A stretch of DNA of 64,000 nucleotides from Halalkalibacter alkalisediminis (GTDB taxonomy: Bacteria > Bacillota > Bacilli > Bacillales > Bacillaceae_D), in NCBI RefSeq assembly GCF_028610705.1, contig NZ_JAQQWT010000015.1, forward strand, positions 33,661-97,660, read 5' to 3'. Below, one piece after another: positions 53,317 through 62,218 of this stretch. The notes under the pieces are model-generated. The model saw only the letters and a list, made by a program, of their open reading frames with translations, searched no databases and was not told the origin of the DNA. The first letter of the stretch is position 1. Every line of letters starts with the position of its first letter. The translations under genes and the position numbers were made by a program.

Positions 53317-53338
53317 TCATTTTATTCCCTTTTACTCT

Positions 53339-54631
53339 TTACGAGCAGTTATTCTTTATTGCCTTTTCATTTTGTACGATTTGAACCAAAGGCAATATTA
53401 TAGTTACTGACGTTCCTTGTTGTAACTTACTTTCAAATCTGAGCGTCCCACCCATATCCTCTATAATTCGAAAAGAGACCATGGTACCGAGTCCAGTGCC
53501 TTGTTCCTTTGTAGAGTAAAATAAAGTACCTATTTTTGCTAATTGCTCAGCAGACATACCTTCCCCTGTATCAGAAATGGTGATTTTAACTAGAGTACGG
53601 TCCTTCTTTAAATCTACATGCACGTTACCATTTTTAGGAGTCGCCTCAATGGCATTTTTGATAAGATTAATTAATACTTGTTTAAACTGGTTTCGATCAA
53701 CGTTTATAAATAATTCCTTTGTCGATGCAAAAGTTAGCTCTACATTCTCCTTCAAGGAATACGGTGTCAAAATATTAATAATCTCACTTAAAACTTGATT
53801 GACCTCAAGAGTCTTTGAAGAAACCATTTGCGGCTTTGCAAAGTTCAAATAATCATTAATAATTTCTTCTGCCCGTTTCATTTCAGAGAGTGCAATGGAA
53901 AAGTACTCTTTCTTCTTGCCTTGCTCATCCTTTTCCATAAGTTGCAAGAAACCTTTGACCACCGTTAAAGGATTTCTTACCTCGTGAGCAATAGAAGCCG
54001 CTAGTTCACTAATGGCATTCATTTTAACAGCTCGCTGCATTTCTTCTTGCATACGGATTCTTTCCTTCAGTTGTTCAAGTAAGAGAATGGAAAAACCAGT
54101 GGCAATAACAAGTGTACTCGTAAAGACAATAACATACGTTATATATTGTCCTATTTCAGTTTCGAGATCCCCTGTTACTACCAAATAGACACCAACTAGA
54201 GTTACTATAATCAAACTAGGCCACAGACTAAGTCGAAGCGAAAACCGAACCCGATCCCATTTTTGTACTTTGAGTTGATAGCTATAATAAGCACAATGAA
54301 AGATAATAGAAGCGGCTAAAATAACTAAATACCCAATTAGTAAACTATCCTCATCAATGATCGTCCTCGTCACAAGTAAAACGCCACACACGATCCAGCC
54401 TGCCTTACGTCCGCCGTATAAAAATGCAAGCAGTAGTAAAACATACCGTAAATCCCAGTGTAATCCTTTTTCTTCATAGGAAAACACCATACAAAAAATG
54501 GAGGCAATCGTTAACAGCACAATTAGTACTGTCTTTGATTGCTTTTCTTTCCGACCATCGACAAAAAAACTTACCACTAAGATAGGCATCAATACGATTA
54601 AGACATGAAATAGGAGTTTCTCAGCAATCAT
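53339..54631 (-). CDS. Membrane sensor histidine kinase (KinB-like)
   Basis: This 430-residue protein has about six transmembrane helices (residues 1-185), no visible PAS domain, a dimerisation/phosphoacceptor segment with His216 in SIAHEVRNPLTVVKGFLQLM, and a HATPase domain: N box NLIKNAIEA, G1 DTGEGM and G2 GTGLG. HEVRNPLT-KGFLQL is typical of the kinases feeding the Spo0A phosphorelay, and the six-helix sensor resembles KinB. No response regulator gene is adjacent, as for phosphorelay kinases. A sporulation role is likely but inferred. Confidence 0.85.
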   Translation of the reverse strand: MIAEKLLFHVLIVLMPILVVSFFVDGRKEKQSKTVLIVLLTIASIFCMVFSYEEKGLHWDLRYVLLLLAFLYGGRKAGWIVCGVLLVTRTIIDEDSLLIGYLVILAASIIFHCAYYSYQLKVQKWDRVRFSLRLSLWPSLIIVTLVGVYLVVTGDLETEIGQYITYVIVFTSTLVIATGFSILLLEQLKERIRMQEEMQRAVKMNAISELAASIAHEVRNPLTVVKGFLQLMEKDEQGKKKEYFSIALSEMKRAEEIINDYLNFAKPQMVSSKTLEVNQVLSEIINILTPYSLKENVELTFASTKELFINVDRNQFKQVLINLIKNAIEATPKNGNVHVDLKKDRTLVKITISDTGEGMSAEQLAKIGTLFYSTKEQGTGLGTMVSFRIIEDMGGTLRFESKLQQGTSVTIILPLVQIVQNEKAIKNNCS

Positions 54632-54812
54632 TTAAAGGCTCCCCACCTGTTTACCATGATACTTGACACATTCTTATCTATAACGCATATATTCGACAAA
54701 CTCTCCTAATCACCCTGCAAAATTTGAAACTTTGTGTAAAAAAGATTCACCACTCTATACATCCCTTAATTAAAAATGTTAATGATTTGGAGATTTCTTT
54801 ATCCTCCACTTA

Positions 54813-54851
54813 ACGTAAAAAAAATAACACTTGATAAAATTCAAGTGTTCT
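54813..54851 (-). terminator. Terminator of the LysM protein gene
   Basis: On the minus strand AACACTTGA and TCAAGTGTT pair around ATTTTA and are followed by ATTTTTTTTACG. Confidence 0.85.
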
Positions 54852-54880
54852 ATCCTCTACCAAACCCGTCTTAAAATAAA

Positions 54881-55192
54881 TTATTTATTTTCCTCAACTT
54901 CTTTAGGTACATTGATATAATGCCCGACATGCATAGTAGCTGGATTTATTTTTTGATTAATAAGAATTAAGCGATCGAGTGGCATCTCAAGACGTTCTGA
55001 AATTCGCCAAAGAGAATCTCCTACTTGTATTTTATAAGGAACTAGCCTATAACCAGGAATACTAACCTTCATCCCTACATGAAGTTGATTAGGAGTAATG
55101 GAGCGATTCGCGTCAATTAACGTTTGCATGGGTAGTGAAAAAAGTTGGCTATAATACGGTAAGCTATCTCCAGAACGAACTGAAACTTCCAT
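54881..55192 (-). CDS. Two-LysM-domain protein
   Basis: This 103-residue protein consists of two LysM modules: residues about 2-46 (VRSGDSLPYYSQLFSLPMQT ... HVGMKVSIPG) and about 50-97 (YKIQVGDSLWRISERLEMPL ... HVGHYINVPK). LysM binds N-acetylglucosamine in peptidoglycan or spore cortex. No signal peptide is visible, as in many spore-associated LysM proteins such as SafA-type components, so a mother-cell/spore role is possible. GGGAGGGAGTTACA fixes the ATG at 55192. Confidence 0.82.
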   Translation of the reverse strand: MEVSVRSGDSLPYYSQLFSLPMQTLIDANRSITPNQLHVGMKVSIPGYRLVPYKIQVGDSLWRISERLEMPLDRLILINQKINPATMHVGHYINVPKEVEENK

Positions 55193-55255
55193 TGTAACTC
55201 CCTCCCATCTATCCAAGCATATGTCTAACATTCTGTAATCATGTACGATTTAACC

Positions 55256-55289
55256 AAAACAAAAAGAGAGGCATCATTCACCTCTCTAA
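55256..55289 (-). terminator. Terminator of the ggt-chr operon
   Basis: On the minus strand AGAGAGG and CCTCTCT pair around TGAATGATG, followed by TTTTGTTTTGG. Confidence 0.85.
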
Positions 55290-55300
55290 CCTATTTAATA

Positions 55301-55831
55301 TTAACTTAAAAAAATAGCTCCATAGCCAAGCCCCCCTATAATGACAAATGCAGGATGGACTTTCCATTTCTCCAATAATACAAATCCAGCGATTAATAAA
55401 AATAACGTATGCCAAATGCCGGCACCAAAATAAGAACTCTCTAAAAAGCGATACGTTAAGACCCCCAAAAGAATCGCAATCGTCGGACGAACGAGTGCCG
55501 TCATTCGCTTTACTTTTGGTGATTCTTTATATTTATATAATAGTCCTAGTAACCCAATCATTAAAATAAGAGAAGGCGCCACGGTTGCAAAAACACCTAC
55601 GATAGCTCCAAGAATGCCTCCTACCTCATACCCAATATATCCTGCCATTTTCGTTGCAATTGGTCCTGGTAAAGCATTTCCCAATGCCAAAACCTCACTA
55701 AATTCTTCTACTGTCATCCATTGATAACGGGCCACTACCTCATATTCTACTAGAGGAATTGAGGCCGGACCTCCCCCATACCCTAAAATTCCTGGTATAA
55801 AGAATGCAATAAAGATTTCCCAATAAATCAT
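55301..55831 (-). CDS. Chromate transporter family protein, second half-size subunit
   Basis: This 176-residue membrane protein is a single CHR domain with about five to six helices. Signatures include FFIPGILGYGGGPASIPLVE (about residues 10-29) and EFSEVLALGNALPGPIATKM (about 43-62). Half-size CHR proteins act in pairs, and the partner ends exactly one base upstream (TAA directly followed by ATG). Like B. subtilis YwrA/YwrB, the pair may export chromate, but the natural substrate is uncertain. Confidence 0.88.
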   Translation of the reverse strand: MIYWEIFIAFFIPGILGYGGGPASIPLVEYEVVARYQWMTVEEFSEVLALGNALPGPIATKMAGYIGYEVGGILGAIVGVFATVAPSLILMIGLLGLLYKYKESPKVKRMTALVRPTIAILLGVLTYRFLESSYFGAGIWHTLFLLIAGFVLLEKWKVHPAFVIIGGLGYGAIFLS

Positions 55832-56404
55832 TTAATTTGCACCTTCTTTCCCTTTAACCATCTCTTGTTTTTTGGTTGGCTTTAATAAAGCATAAGAAAG
55901 GAGAACCGCAATAATGATACCAGGGTGGACATGAAGTAATTCAATTAACAAATAGCTTATTAATAAAATCGATATGCTTATCTTCCAGCCCAATCCTTGA
56001 TTCGATTTTTTTAAAAAATCCCATGTTAAGACAGCCATCATCACAACAACGATTGGGATAACTCCTTTCGTCATCCCTGCAACCCATGGCTGATCTTTAA
56101 ATGTTGTTAATGTCGTTAATAATACAATCATCATTAGAATAGATGGGACGATTGAGGATAGTACAGCATTAATCATTCCTGTTACCCCAGCCACACGATA
56201 CCCAATATAACCAGCCATTTTTGTATTGATCGGCCCTGGTAGCGTATTTCCTAATGCAAGCACATCACTAAATTCATCATCATTCATCCATTTAAACGTC
56301 GTAACGACTTCTTTATGCACAAGTGGAATGGCAGATGGTCCACCACCAAAACCTAAAATGCCTGATCTAAAAAAAGCAATAAATAAATTTAAATGAGTTT
56401 TCAA
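55832..56404 (-). CDS. Chromate transporter family protein, first half-size subunit
   Basis: This 190-residue paralogue of the following gene has FFRSGILGFGGGPSAIPLVH (about residues 10-29) and EFSDVLALGNTLPGPINTKM (about 43-62), about five helices, and a basic C-terminal tail. It is expected to form a heteromeric transporter with the next gene. It starts 38 bases after the stop of the gamma-glutamyltransferase paralogue, so the three genes probably form one operon. Confidence 0.88.
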   Translation of the reverse strand: MKTHLNLFIAFFRSGILGFGGGPSAIPLVHKEVVTTFKWMNDDEFSDVLALGNTLPGPINTKMAGYIGYRVAGVTGMINAVLSSIVPSILMMIVLLTTLTTFKDQPWVAGMTKGVIPIVVVMMAVLTWDFLKKSNQGLGWKISISILLISYLLIELLHVHPGIIIAVLLSYALLKPTKKQEMVKGKEGAN

Positions 56405-56442
56405 TTGTAAGCCCCCGTTGTAAAATCATTCATTCTGATTAT

Positions 56443-58086
56443 TTAATAACCTATTGCCGCCCCATCTCCCCTAGGGTCGGCACCAGCTAGTTTAATATTA
56501 CTCCTTGAATCCACAAGAATTGCTCCAGCGTGTCCCATGACATCAGTAAATTTCTCAACAACTTCAATATCATGCCCAAGATCTTGTAAAGACTGAACGA
56601 TCTCTTGTGGGATTCGCGCTTCCATTTTTAAATTATTTGACCCAGCTCCCCATGTTCTTCCGTACAACCACCTAGGTGCCTCGATGGCTGCTTGTATATC
56701 AAACTCGTAATCAATAATTCTCGTTACGAGCGCGGCTTGTGTTTGCGGCTGACCTTCTCCACCCATCGTTCCGTATACCAATCTTAGAGCATTCCCATCT
56801 AATAGCATTGCAGGATTTAAAGTATGGAATGTTCTTTTATTCGGTTCTAAACAATTAACATGGTTTTCATCTAACGAGAAAAAGCTACCTCTATTTTGTA
56901 AGAGTACACCTGTATTTTTCGGAATAATCCCCGAACCAAAATCATGATAGATGCTTTGAATAAAGGATACCGCATTGCCATCATTGTCGACTACACCGAA
57001 CCAGACCGTGTCTCCTTTAGGATCTAACTGTTTATTCATAACCTGCGAGAAATCCTTATTAATTTGTTGCGCCAAATTCATGCCATGCGATTTTGAAAGT
57101 AAGTCACCTAGAGGAATATCTACGAATTCAGGATCGGTTAACCACTTATCTCTGTCCGCAAAAGCTAGTTTCGTAGCTTCAACCAATAAATGATAATATT
57201 CAGTAGAACCTTCTTTAATAGTGGAGAGGTCAAGGTTATTTAATATATTTAAGATTGATAAAGAAGCCATACCTTGTGTATTGGGTGGCAAATTGTATGC
57301 CGTTAAGCCTCTATAATCAACACTAATCGGGTCGACCCAGTCAGATGTGTGATATTTAAAATCATCTAAAGTAAGGATTCCCCCATTCTCTTGCAAATCT
57401 TTTACAATTTGTTGAGCAATGGCACCTTTATAAAAAACATCGCTCCCTTCATCCGCAATCGCCTCTAAAGTTTGCGCTAAATCCAGTTGCTTCATCAAAT
57501 CTCCTCTGTTATAAAGAGAGCCATCAGCTTTCAAAAAAACACGTGAAAACTCTTCAAATCGCTGTAAAAATCTAAATTCTGTATCATTTACGTTTATATT
57601 TACTTTCGTCCAATACTCCTGGCTCGGTGTTACAGCAAATCCATTTTTTGCATAATCAATAGCTGACTGTAATAAACGTTTCCACGGATATGTCCCTTTC
57701 AGTTGCTCTTTGGAATATTGATAGGCCCGATCCCAGCCTGCAACAGCTCCCGGCACTGTATTAGCTGATAAAAAACCTCTAGCAGGTATTTTACTCATCT
57801 GCTGTCTTTTGTAGGTTGAGATGGTTGCATTTTCACCCGCTCGTCCGCTGCTATTCAGAGCTTTCATTTCTTTTGTGTTCGCATTATAGATCAACCAAAA
57901 GTTATCTCCACCAATGCTATTCATATGTGGATAGACAACGGCAATCGTTGACGCAGCAGCAATGGCGGCCTCGATAGCATTCCCACCGTTCTGTAAGACA
58001 TTGACTCCTGCTTGTGAAGCTAAGTAGTGTGGAGATGTAATCATGCCATGCGGTCCCATCGTCGTTGCGCGGTATGCTTGCTTCAT
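56443..58086 (-). CDS. Gamma-glutamyltransferase family protein (second copy)
   Basis: This 547-residue Ntn-hydrolase has the predicted autocleavage Thr in GDTVWFGVVDNDGN (about residue 365), LQNGGNAIEAAIAAAS (about 32-47) and GTMGGEGQPQTQAALV near 460. It has no signal peptide, so it is cytoplasmic. It is distant from the copy at 20629-22242 and shares the same architecture. AGAGGGTGG lies ahead of the ATG at 58086; a GTG three codons upstream overlaps that site. It leads an operon with the chromate-transporter pair. Confidence 0.86.
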   Translation of the reverse strand: MKQAYRATTMGPHGMITSPHYLASQAGVNVLQNGGNAIEAAIAAASTIAVVYPHMNSIGGDNFWLIYNANTKEMKALNSSGRAGENATISTYKRQQMSKIPARGFLSANTVPGAVAGWDRAYQYSKEQLKGTYPWKRLLQSAIDYAKNGFAVTPSQEYWTKVNINVNDTEFRFLQRFEEFSRVFLKADGSLYNRGDLMKQLDLAQTLEAIADEGSDVFYKGAIAQQIVKDLQENGGILTLDDFKYHTSDWVDPISVDYRGLTAYNLPPNTQGMASLSILNILNNLDLSTIKEGSTEYYHLLVEATKLAFADRDKWLTDPEFVDIPLGDLLSKSHGMNLAQQINKDFSQVMNKQLDPKGDTVWFGVVDNDGNAVSFIQSIYHDFGSGIIPKNTGVLLQNRGSFFSLDENHVNCLEPNKRTFHTLNPAMLLDGNALRLVYGTMGGEGQPQTQAALVTRIIDYEFDIQAAIEAPRWLYGRTWGAGSNNLKMEARIPQEIVQSLQDLGHDIEVVEKFTDVMGHAGAILVDSRSNIKLAGADPRGDGAAIGY

Positions 58087-58143
58087 ATGTACCACCCTCT
58101 CTGTAACTATATAACCTCATTATAATACCATTTGTTAATATAA

Positions 58144-58183
58144 TTAAGTGTTTTTTTAACTAAACGAAATATAAAACACTTAA
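58144..58183. promoter_or_regulatory. Inverted repeat upstream of the second ggt gene
   Basis: TTAAGTGTTTT (58144-58154) and AAAACACTTAA (58173-58183) are perfect 11-base arms separated by 18 bases, 58 bases before the ggt start. It could be an operator or a hairpin. Confidence 0.45.
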
Positions 58184-58217
58184 TTTATTAACTTAAGGTA
58201 AATAACATCTCCTAACA

Positions 58218-58249
58218 AATGAAAAAGAAGTTTAGATCTCTCTAAACCT
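58218..58249 (-). terminator. Terminator of the ABC exporter pair
   Basis: On the minus strand GTTTAGA and TCTAAAC pair around GAGA, followed by TTCTTTTTC. It lies about 80 bases past the stop codon. Confidence 0.65.
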
Positions 58250-58328
58250 CATTTAGACCTATTTATATTTTTCTATCGTTACTCACTCATTTTACCTGTA
58301 ATTATTTGCTATAAATTTCGTCAAGAAC

Positions 58329-60173
58329 CTAAAACACTTCTACCTCTTTATCATTTGTTTGTTGGACCATCTCATAGTAATAGCTTTGATTCGCCACCAA
58401 CTCACGGTGTGTTCCTTTTTCTACTAGCTTTCCACCTCTTAACACTAAAATGAGGTTTGCTCGTCTAATCGTGTTCAGACGGTGCGCAATGACAAAGCTC
58501 GTTCTCCCCTTCATAAGTCTCTCAAGCGCTTCCTGAATTTTAATCTCTGTAATCGTATCAATGCTACTAGTAGCTTCATCTAATACTAGAATGGAAGGGT
58601 TCGCTAGCATGACTCTAGCAATAGAAATTAATTGTTTCTGTCCTTGACTAAGTCCGGTATGATCTTGTTCTAAAACCGTATCAAATTGTTCCGGCAATTT
58701 GCTGATAAACGTGTAGGCATTTGCTTGTTTCGCAGCTTCTTCTACCTCCTGATCAGTGGCATCGAGTCTACCATAACGTATATTTTCTCTAATTGTTCCT
58801 TGAAAAAGCAAAGAATCTTGAAGGACAAATCCTGTTTTCTCACGTAAACTTTCTCGTTTAATACTCGTTATATCACGATCATCAATCATAATTTGACCAC
58901 TTTGCGCATTATAAAATCTAGACAACAAATGAATAATCGTCGTTTTACCCGCTCCAGTCGGTCCAACTAAAGCGACGGTATCGCCCGCATTCACATTAAA
59001 GCTAAGATCCTTGATCGTTTTATCATGATCGTTATACGAAAAATAAACTTCCTTAAAGGAAACATGACCCTCGACCGTTTGAATAGATTCAGCAAATTGG
59101 TCATCTTTTTCTTCTTCCTCATCCAGAATATCGAAAACTCTCTCAGCTCCTGCTATAGCAGATAAGAGTGTGTTAAATTGATTGGCAAGATCATTTAAAG
59201 GTCTTGTGAATTGCCTAGAGTATTCCGTGAAAATAACAATAACACCGACTGTAATTAATTGATTAAAAGCTAAAATCCCTCCAATACCGGCAATTAAAGC
59301 AAAACTCATATTATTTAACACATTCATCAACTTAGGAATAAAACCTGAGTATGTTTGCGCCCAAAAACTAGCTTGCTTTAAATTTCCACTTTTCTCTTGG
59401 AATTGAGTAACTACCTTTTGCTCTTTGGAAAATGCTTTAACGATTCGTTGTCCTGAAATTGTTTCTTCAATAAATCCATTTACATCACCTAGATGTCGTT
59501 GCTGCTCTTTAAAAAACACACCTGTCCGACGAGTAATCCATTTCATTCCAAATACCATCAAAGGCACAACAAGTAAGGTAATAATCGTTAAAAGCGGACT
59601 TAACCAAAGCATGACAATGATAATACCAACAAACGTAAGCAAACTCGAAAATATTTGAATAACTGATGTATTCAGGGTCGTACTGATGTTTTCAATATCA
59701 TTTGTCAAGCGACTCATTAACTCTCCATGTTGCTTTTTATCTAAATAGGAAATCGGTAGCCGTTGCAGTCGATGAAACAATTGATTCCTCATCTCATATA
59801 CAGTTTTTTGAGCTACACCAATCATCCAATAATTTTGTAACCAAGTAGCCGTTGAATGAAAAACATATATAAAAAGAAGGAATACCAACAGTAGTACAAG
59901 ACCATTCATATTAAATTCTTCAAGAAAATCATCTATGGCCATCCCAATTAAAAAGGGACCTAACAAACCTAAAAAGGAACTTAAAACAACCAATCCGATG
60001 ACTAGCCATAAATACCATTTGTGTACAGCAAGATAACTCCAAATTCGTCTAAGCGTACTTGCCCAGTTTTTCGGGCGAGCTTTTCCTTTGGATGGTTGAG
60101 ACAGACTTCCTTTTTTGTTAGGAGCAAGAGGGATTCGTTTATAACGAAACGGTTTTGTTAAAGGATCAAACAT
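58329..60173 (-). CDS. ABC transporter ATP-binding/permease protein, second half (YfiC-like)
   Basis: This 614-residue half-transporter has a basic N-terminal extension (residues 1-45), a six-helix exporter domain (about 50-335) and an ATPase domain (about 360-600). Motifs: Walker A GPTGAGKTTI, signature LSQGQKQL (a Q replaces the second G of LSGGQ) and Walker B ILVLDEATSSID. It overlaps the preceding gene by eight bases and forms a heterodimeric exporter with it, like YfiB/YfiC or YheI/YheH. The non-canonical signature suggests an asymmetric ATP site pair. Confidence 0.9.
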   Translation of the reverse strand: MFDPLTKPFRYKRIPLAPNKKGSLSQPSKGKARPKNWASTLRRIWSYLAVHKWYLWLVIGLVVLSSFLGLLGPFLIGMAIDDFLEEFNMNGLVLLLVFLLFIYVFHSTATWLQNYWMIGVAQKTVYEMRNQLFHRLQRLPISYLDKKQHGELMSRLTNDIENISTTLNTSVIQIFSSLLTFVGIIIVMLWLSPLLTIITLLVVPLMVFGMKWITRRTGVFFKEQQRHLGDVNGFIEETISGQRIVKAFSKEQKVVTQFQEKSGNLKQASFWAQTYSGFIPKLMNVLNNMSFALIAGIGGILAFNQLITVGVIVIFTEYSRQFTRPLNDLANQFNTLLSAIAGAERVFDILDEEEEKDDQFAESIQTVEGHVSFKEVYFSYNDHDKTIKDLSFNVNAGDTVALVGPTGAGKTTIIHLLSRFYNAQSGQIMIDDRDITSIKRESLREKTGFVLQDSLLFQGTIRENIRYGRLDATDQEVEEAAKQANAYTFISKLPEQFDTVLEQDHTGLSQGQKQLISIARVMLANPSILVLDEATSSIDTITEIKIQEALERLMKGRTSFVIAHRLNTIRRANLILVLRGGKLVEKGTHRELVANQSYYYEMVQQTNDKEVEVF

Positions 60174-61890
60174 CTTGCAAAACCTCCCTTCTTAGTTGTG
60201 ATTGATTAATCGCTTGAAAAAGGCTTGATTCTTGCAGAAGAGTTTCATGATTCCCCTCTCCAACAATACGACCGTCATCCATAAGAATAATTTTATCTGC
60301 ATGCTTAGCGGTACTTAATTTTTGAGTAATGACCAAAGTCGTACATTGATATTCGCCTAAAGCCTTTATAAATAAAGACTCTGTTTTAACATCTAATGCA
60401 CTTGTACTATCATCTAATAATAAGATTTTAGGCTTTCTCACAAGTGCTCTAGCAATCGATAATCGTTGCTTTTGACCACCTGAAAGATTCACGCCTTTTT
60501 GACCTATTTTCGTATCGTATTGGTTGGGTAAACTTTTAATAACATCGTGTATTTGTGCATGCTTTGCAGCTTCCACAACTTCATCCATCGTGGCATGTTC
60601 GTTTCCCCATTGAATGTTTTCCTTGATCGTACCAGAAAACAAAAAGACTTCTTGTGGAACATACCCAATATTAGAGCGCAATTCAAACGTTGAAAAATCT
60701 TTCAGTGACTTTCCATCTATGTAGACCTGACCCTCTGACGCTTCATATAGCTTTGGAATAAGCTGAAATAAGGTAGATTTTCCAGAGCCAGTTGCTCCTA
60801 AAATGGCTAATGTTTCTCCAGCCTGTATATGAAAGGTTAGATCTTTAACTGCGTAGGTATTCATCGTCGGATAATGAAATGATACATGGTGAAAACTCAC
60901 CGATCCGTCCGTTATCAAAGTTGTGGTAGGTTTCTGCTCAACCTCTTCCTCTGAATCTGATTCAAGTACATCTGAAATTCGTTCAGCAGAAGCTCGGGCA
61001 CGTGAAAAAACAATGATGATCATCGAAAAAACAGTTAAAGCCGATGTAATTCTAGTCGCATAATTGATAATGGCCACTACCTCACCAATTTGTGTTCCTC
61101 CCGTATTCACCGAAAAACTCCCAAACCAAAGAATGGCCATAATAGCTAGATTCATAAGTAGGAGTAAGACAGGCATAGCAACTTCCATTAATCGAAGGGC
61201 TGATACGGTTTTCTCCATCAACTGCTCATTGCTTTGATTAAAACGTTTTTTCTCAAAATCATGCCTAACAAACACTTTCACAAGCCTCATGGCAACCAAA
61301 TTCTCTCGCATTACATGATTAACCCCATCTAATTTCTCTTGTACCTTACTAAAGAGAGTTGCTCCTTTTCTCATCATCCAAATTAAAAAAAAGATAAGCA
61401 GAGGAATTGTAATGACTAAAATGAGAGCAAGTCTGACATTAACCAGTAATGCCATCACGGTTCCTCCAATTATGAGTAAAGGTGCTCTTAACATGATTCG
61501 CAAACTCATAAAGATCGTATTTTGAATCTGTGTCACATCATTTGTCACTCGGGTAATTAATGAAGATGTTTGAAAACATTGAAGTTGTTCATATGAAAAC
61601 ATTTGAATCTTTTTATATAAACCAGAGCGAATATCAAACCCCGTACTTTGACTAACGTGAGCTGCATAGAACGAATTAATGATACCTGAAATAAACGCAA
61701 GTAATGACATCGCCACCATTATCGAACCCCAATAAATAATCACATTGATATCTTCTTTCATAATTCCTTCATCAATGATTTTAGCTAAAAAAAATGGATG
61801 CATCAGTTCGACCACTAATTCTACAAACATAAGGATTAATGCGATCACAATAGGAAATCTATATGGTTTTAAAAATGAGAAGAGTTTCAT
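60166..61890 (-). CDS. ABC transporter ATP-binding/permease protein, first half (YfiB-like)
   Basis: This 574-residue half-transporter has six helices (about residues 15-300) and an ATPase domain (about 330-565). Walker A is GATGSGKSTL, the signature is LSGGQKQR, and Walker B is ILLLDDSTSALD, where Asp replaces the usual catalytic Glu after the Walker B Asp. That change, in one half of a heterodimer, is typical of exporters with one degenerate ATP site. Together with the next gene it probably exports hydrophobic compounds; the substrate is unknown. Confidence 0.9.
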   Translation of the reverse strand: MKLFSFLKPYRFPIVIALILMFVELVVELMHPFFLAKIIDEGIMKEDINVIIYWGSIMVAMSLLAFISGIINSFYAAHVSQSTGFDIRSGLYKKIQMFSYEQLQCFQTSSLITRVTNDVTQIQNTIFMSLRIMLRAPLLIIGGTVMALLVNVRLALILVITIPLLIFFLIWMMRKGATLFSKVQEKLDGVNHVMRENLVAMRLVKVFVRHDFEKKRFNQSNEQLMEKTVSALRLMEVAMPVLLLLMNLAIMAILWFGSFSVNTGGTQIGEVVAIINYATRITSALTVFSMIIIVFSRARASAERISDVLESDSEEEVEQKPTTTLITDGSVSFHHVSFHYPTMNTYAVKDLTFHIQAGETLAILGATGSGKSTLFQLIPKLYEASEGQVYIDGKSLKDFSTFELRSNIGYVPQEVFLFSGTIKENIQWGNEHATMDEVVEAAKHAQIHDVIKSLPNQYDTKIGQKGVNLSGGQKQRLSIARALVRKPKILLLDDSTSALDVKTESLFIKALGEYQCTTLVITQKLSTAKHADKIILMDDGRIVGEGNHETLLQESSLFQAINQSQLRREVLQDV

Positions 61891-62044
61891 CTTTATTCCC
61901 CCAACAAGCTAAATCTTTATTTTTCGCAAATCGAATAATATGTCATCTCTCATCATATCTTATTTTTAATATTTCTACTATTCTAATTCCCTAAAAGACA
62001 TAACTCGTAATGAGGTCAACGACGATTTTCCATATCAGCAAATA

Positions 62045-62113
62045 GCAAAAAGACCTGTAGCACTGCTACCCCTAAACCGGACAGGGCGTTTAGCTTAGCT
62101 ACAGGTCTTTTAT
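62045..62113 (-). terminator. Large nested terminator after the dehydrogenase gene
   Basis: AAAAGACCTGTAGC and GCTACAGGTCTTTT form a 14-pair stem enclosing 36 bases with an inner CTAAAC/GTTTAG hairpin. On the minus strand TTGC follows the outer stem. It is longer than other terminators here. Confidence 0.7.
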
Positions 62114-62218
62114 TTATTTTTACATCTTAGATGACGGCAACCGTTTTATAAAGCTCATACTAGTTTTCTTCAATAGTTAGGATGTACATTTCACAAATAC
62201 ATCGTAATTTCTGTCTTC

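Noticed and set aside
62045..62113. Nested hairpin as a T-box or riboswitch for the ABC genes
   Set aside because: No T-box sequence or specifier loop and no known aptamer core; a terminator of the upstream gene is simpler.
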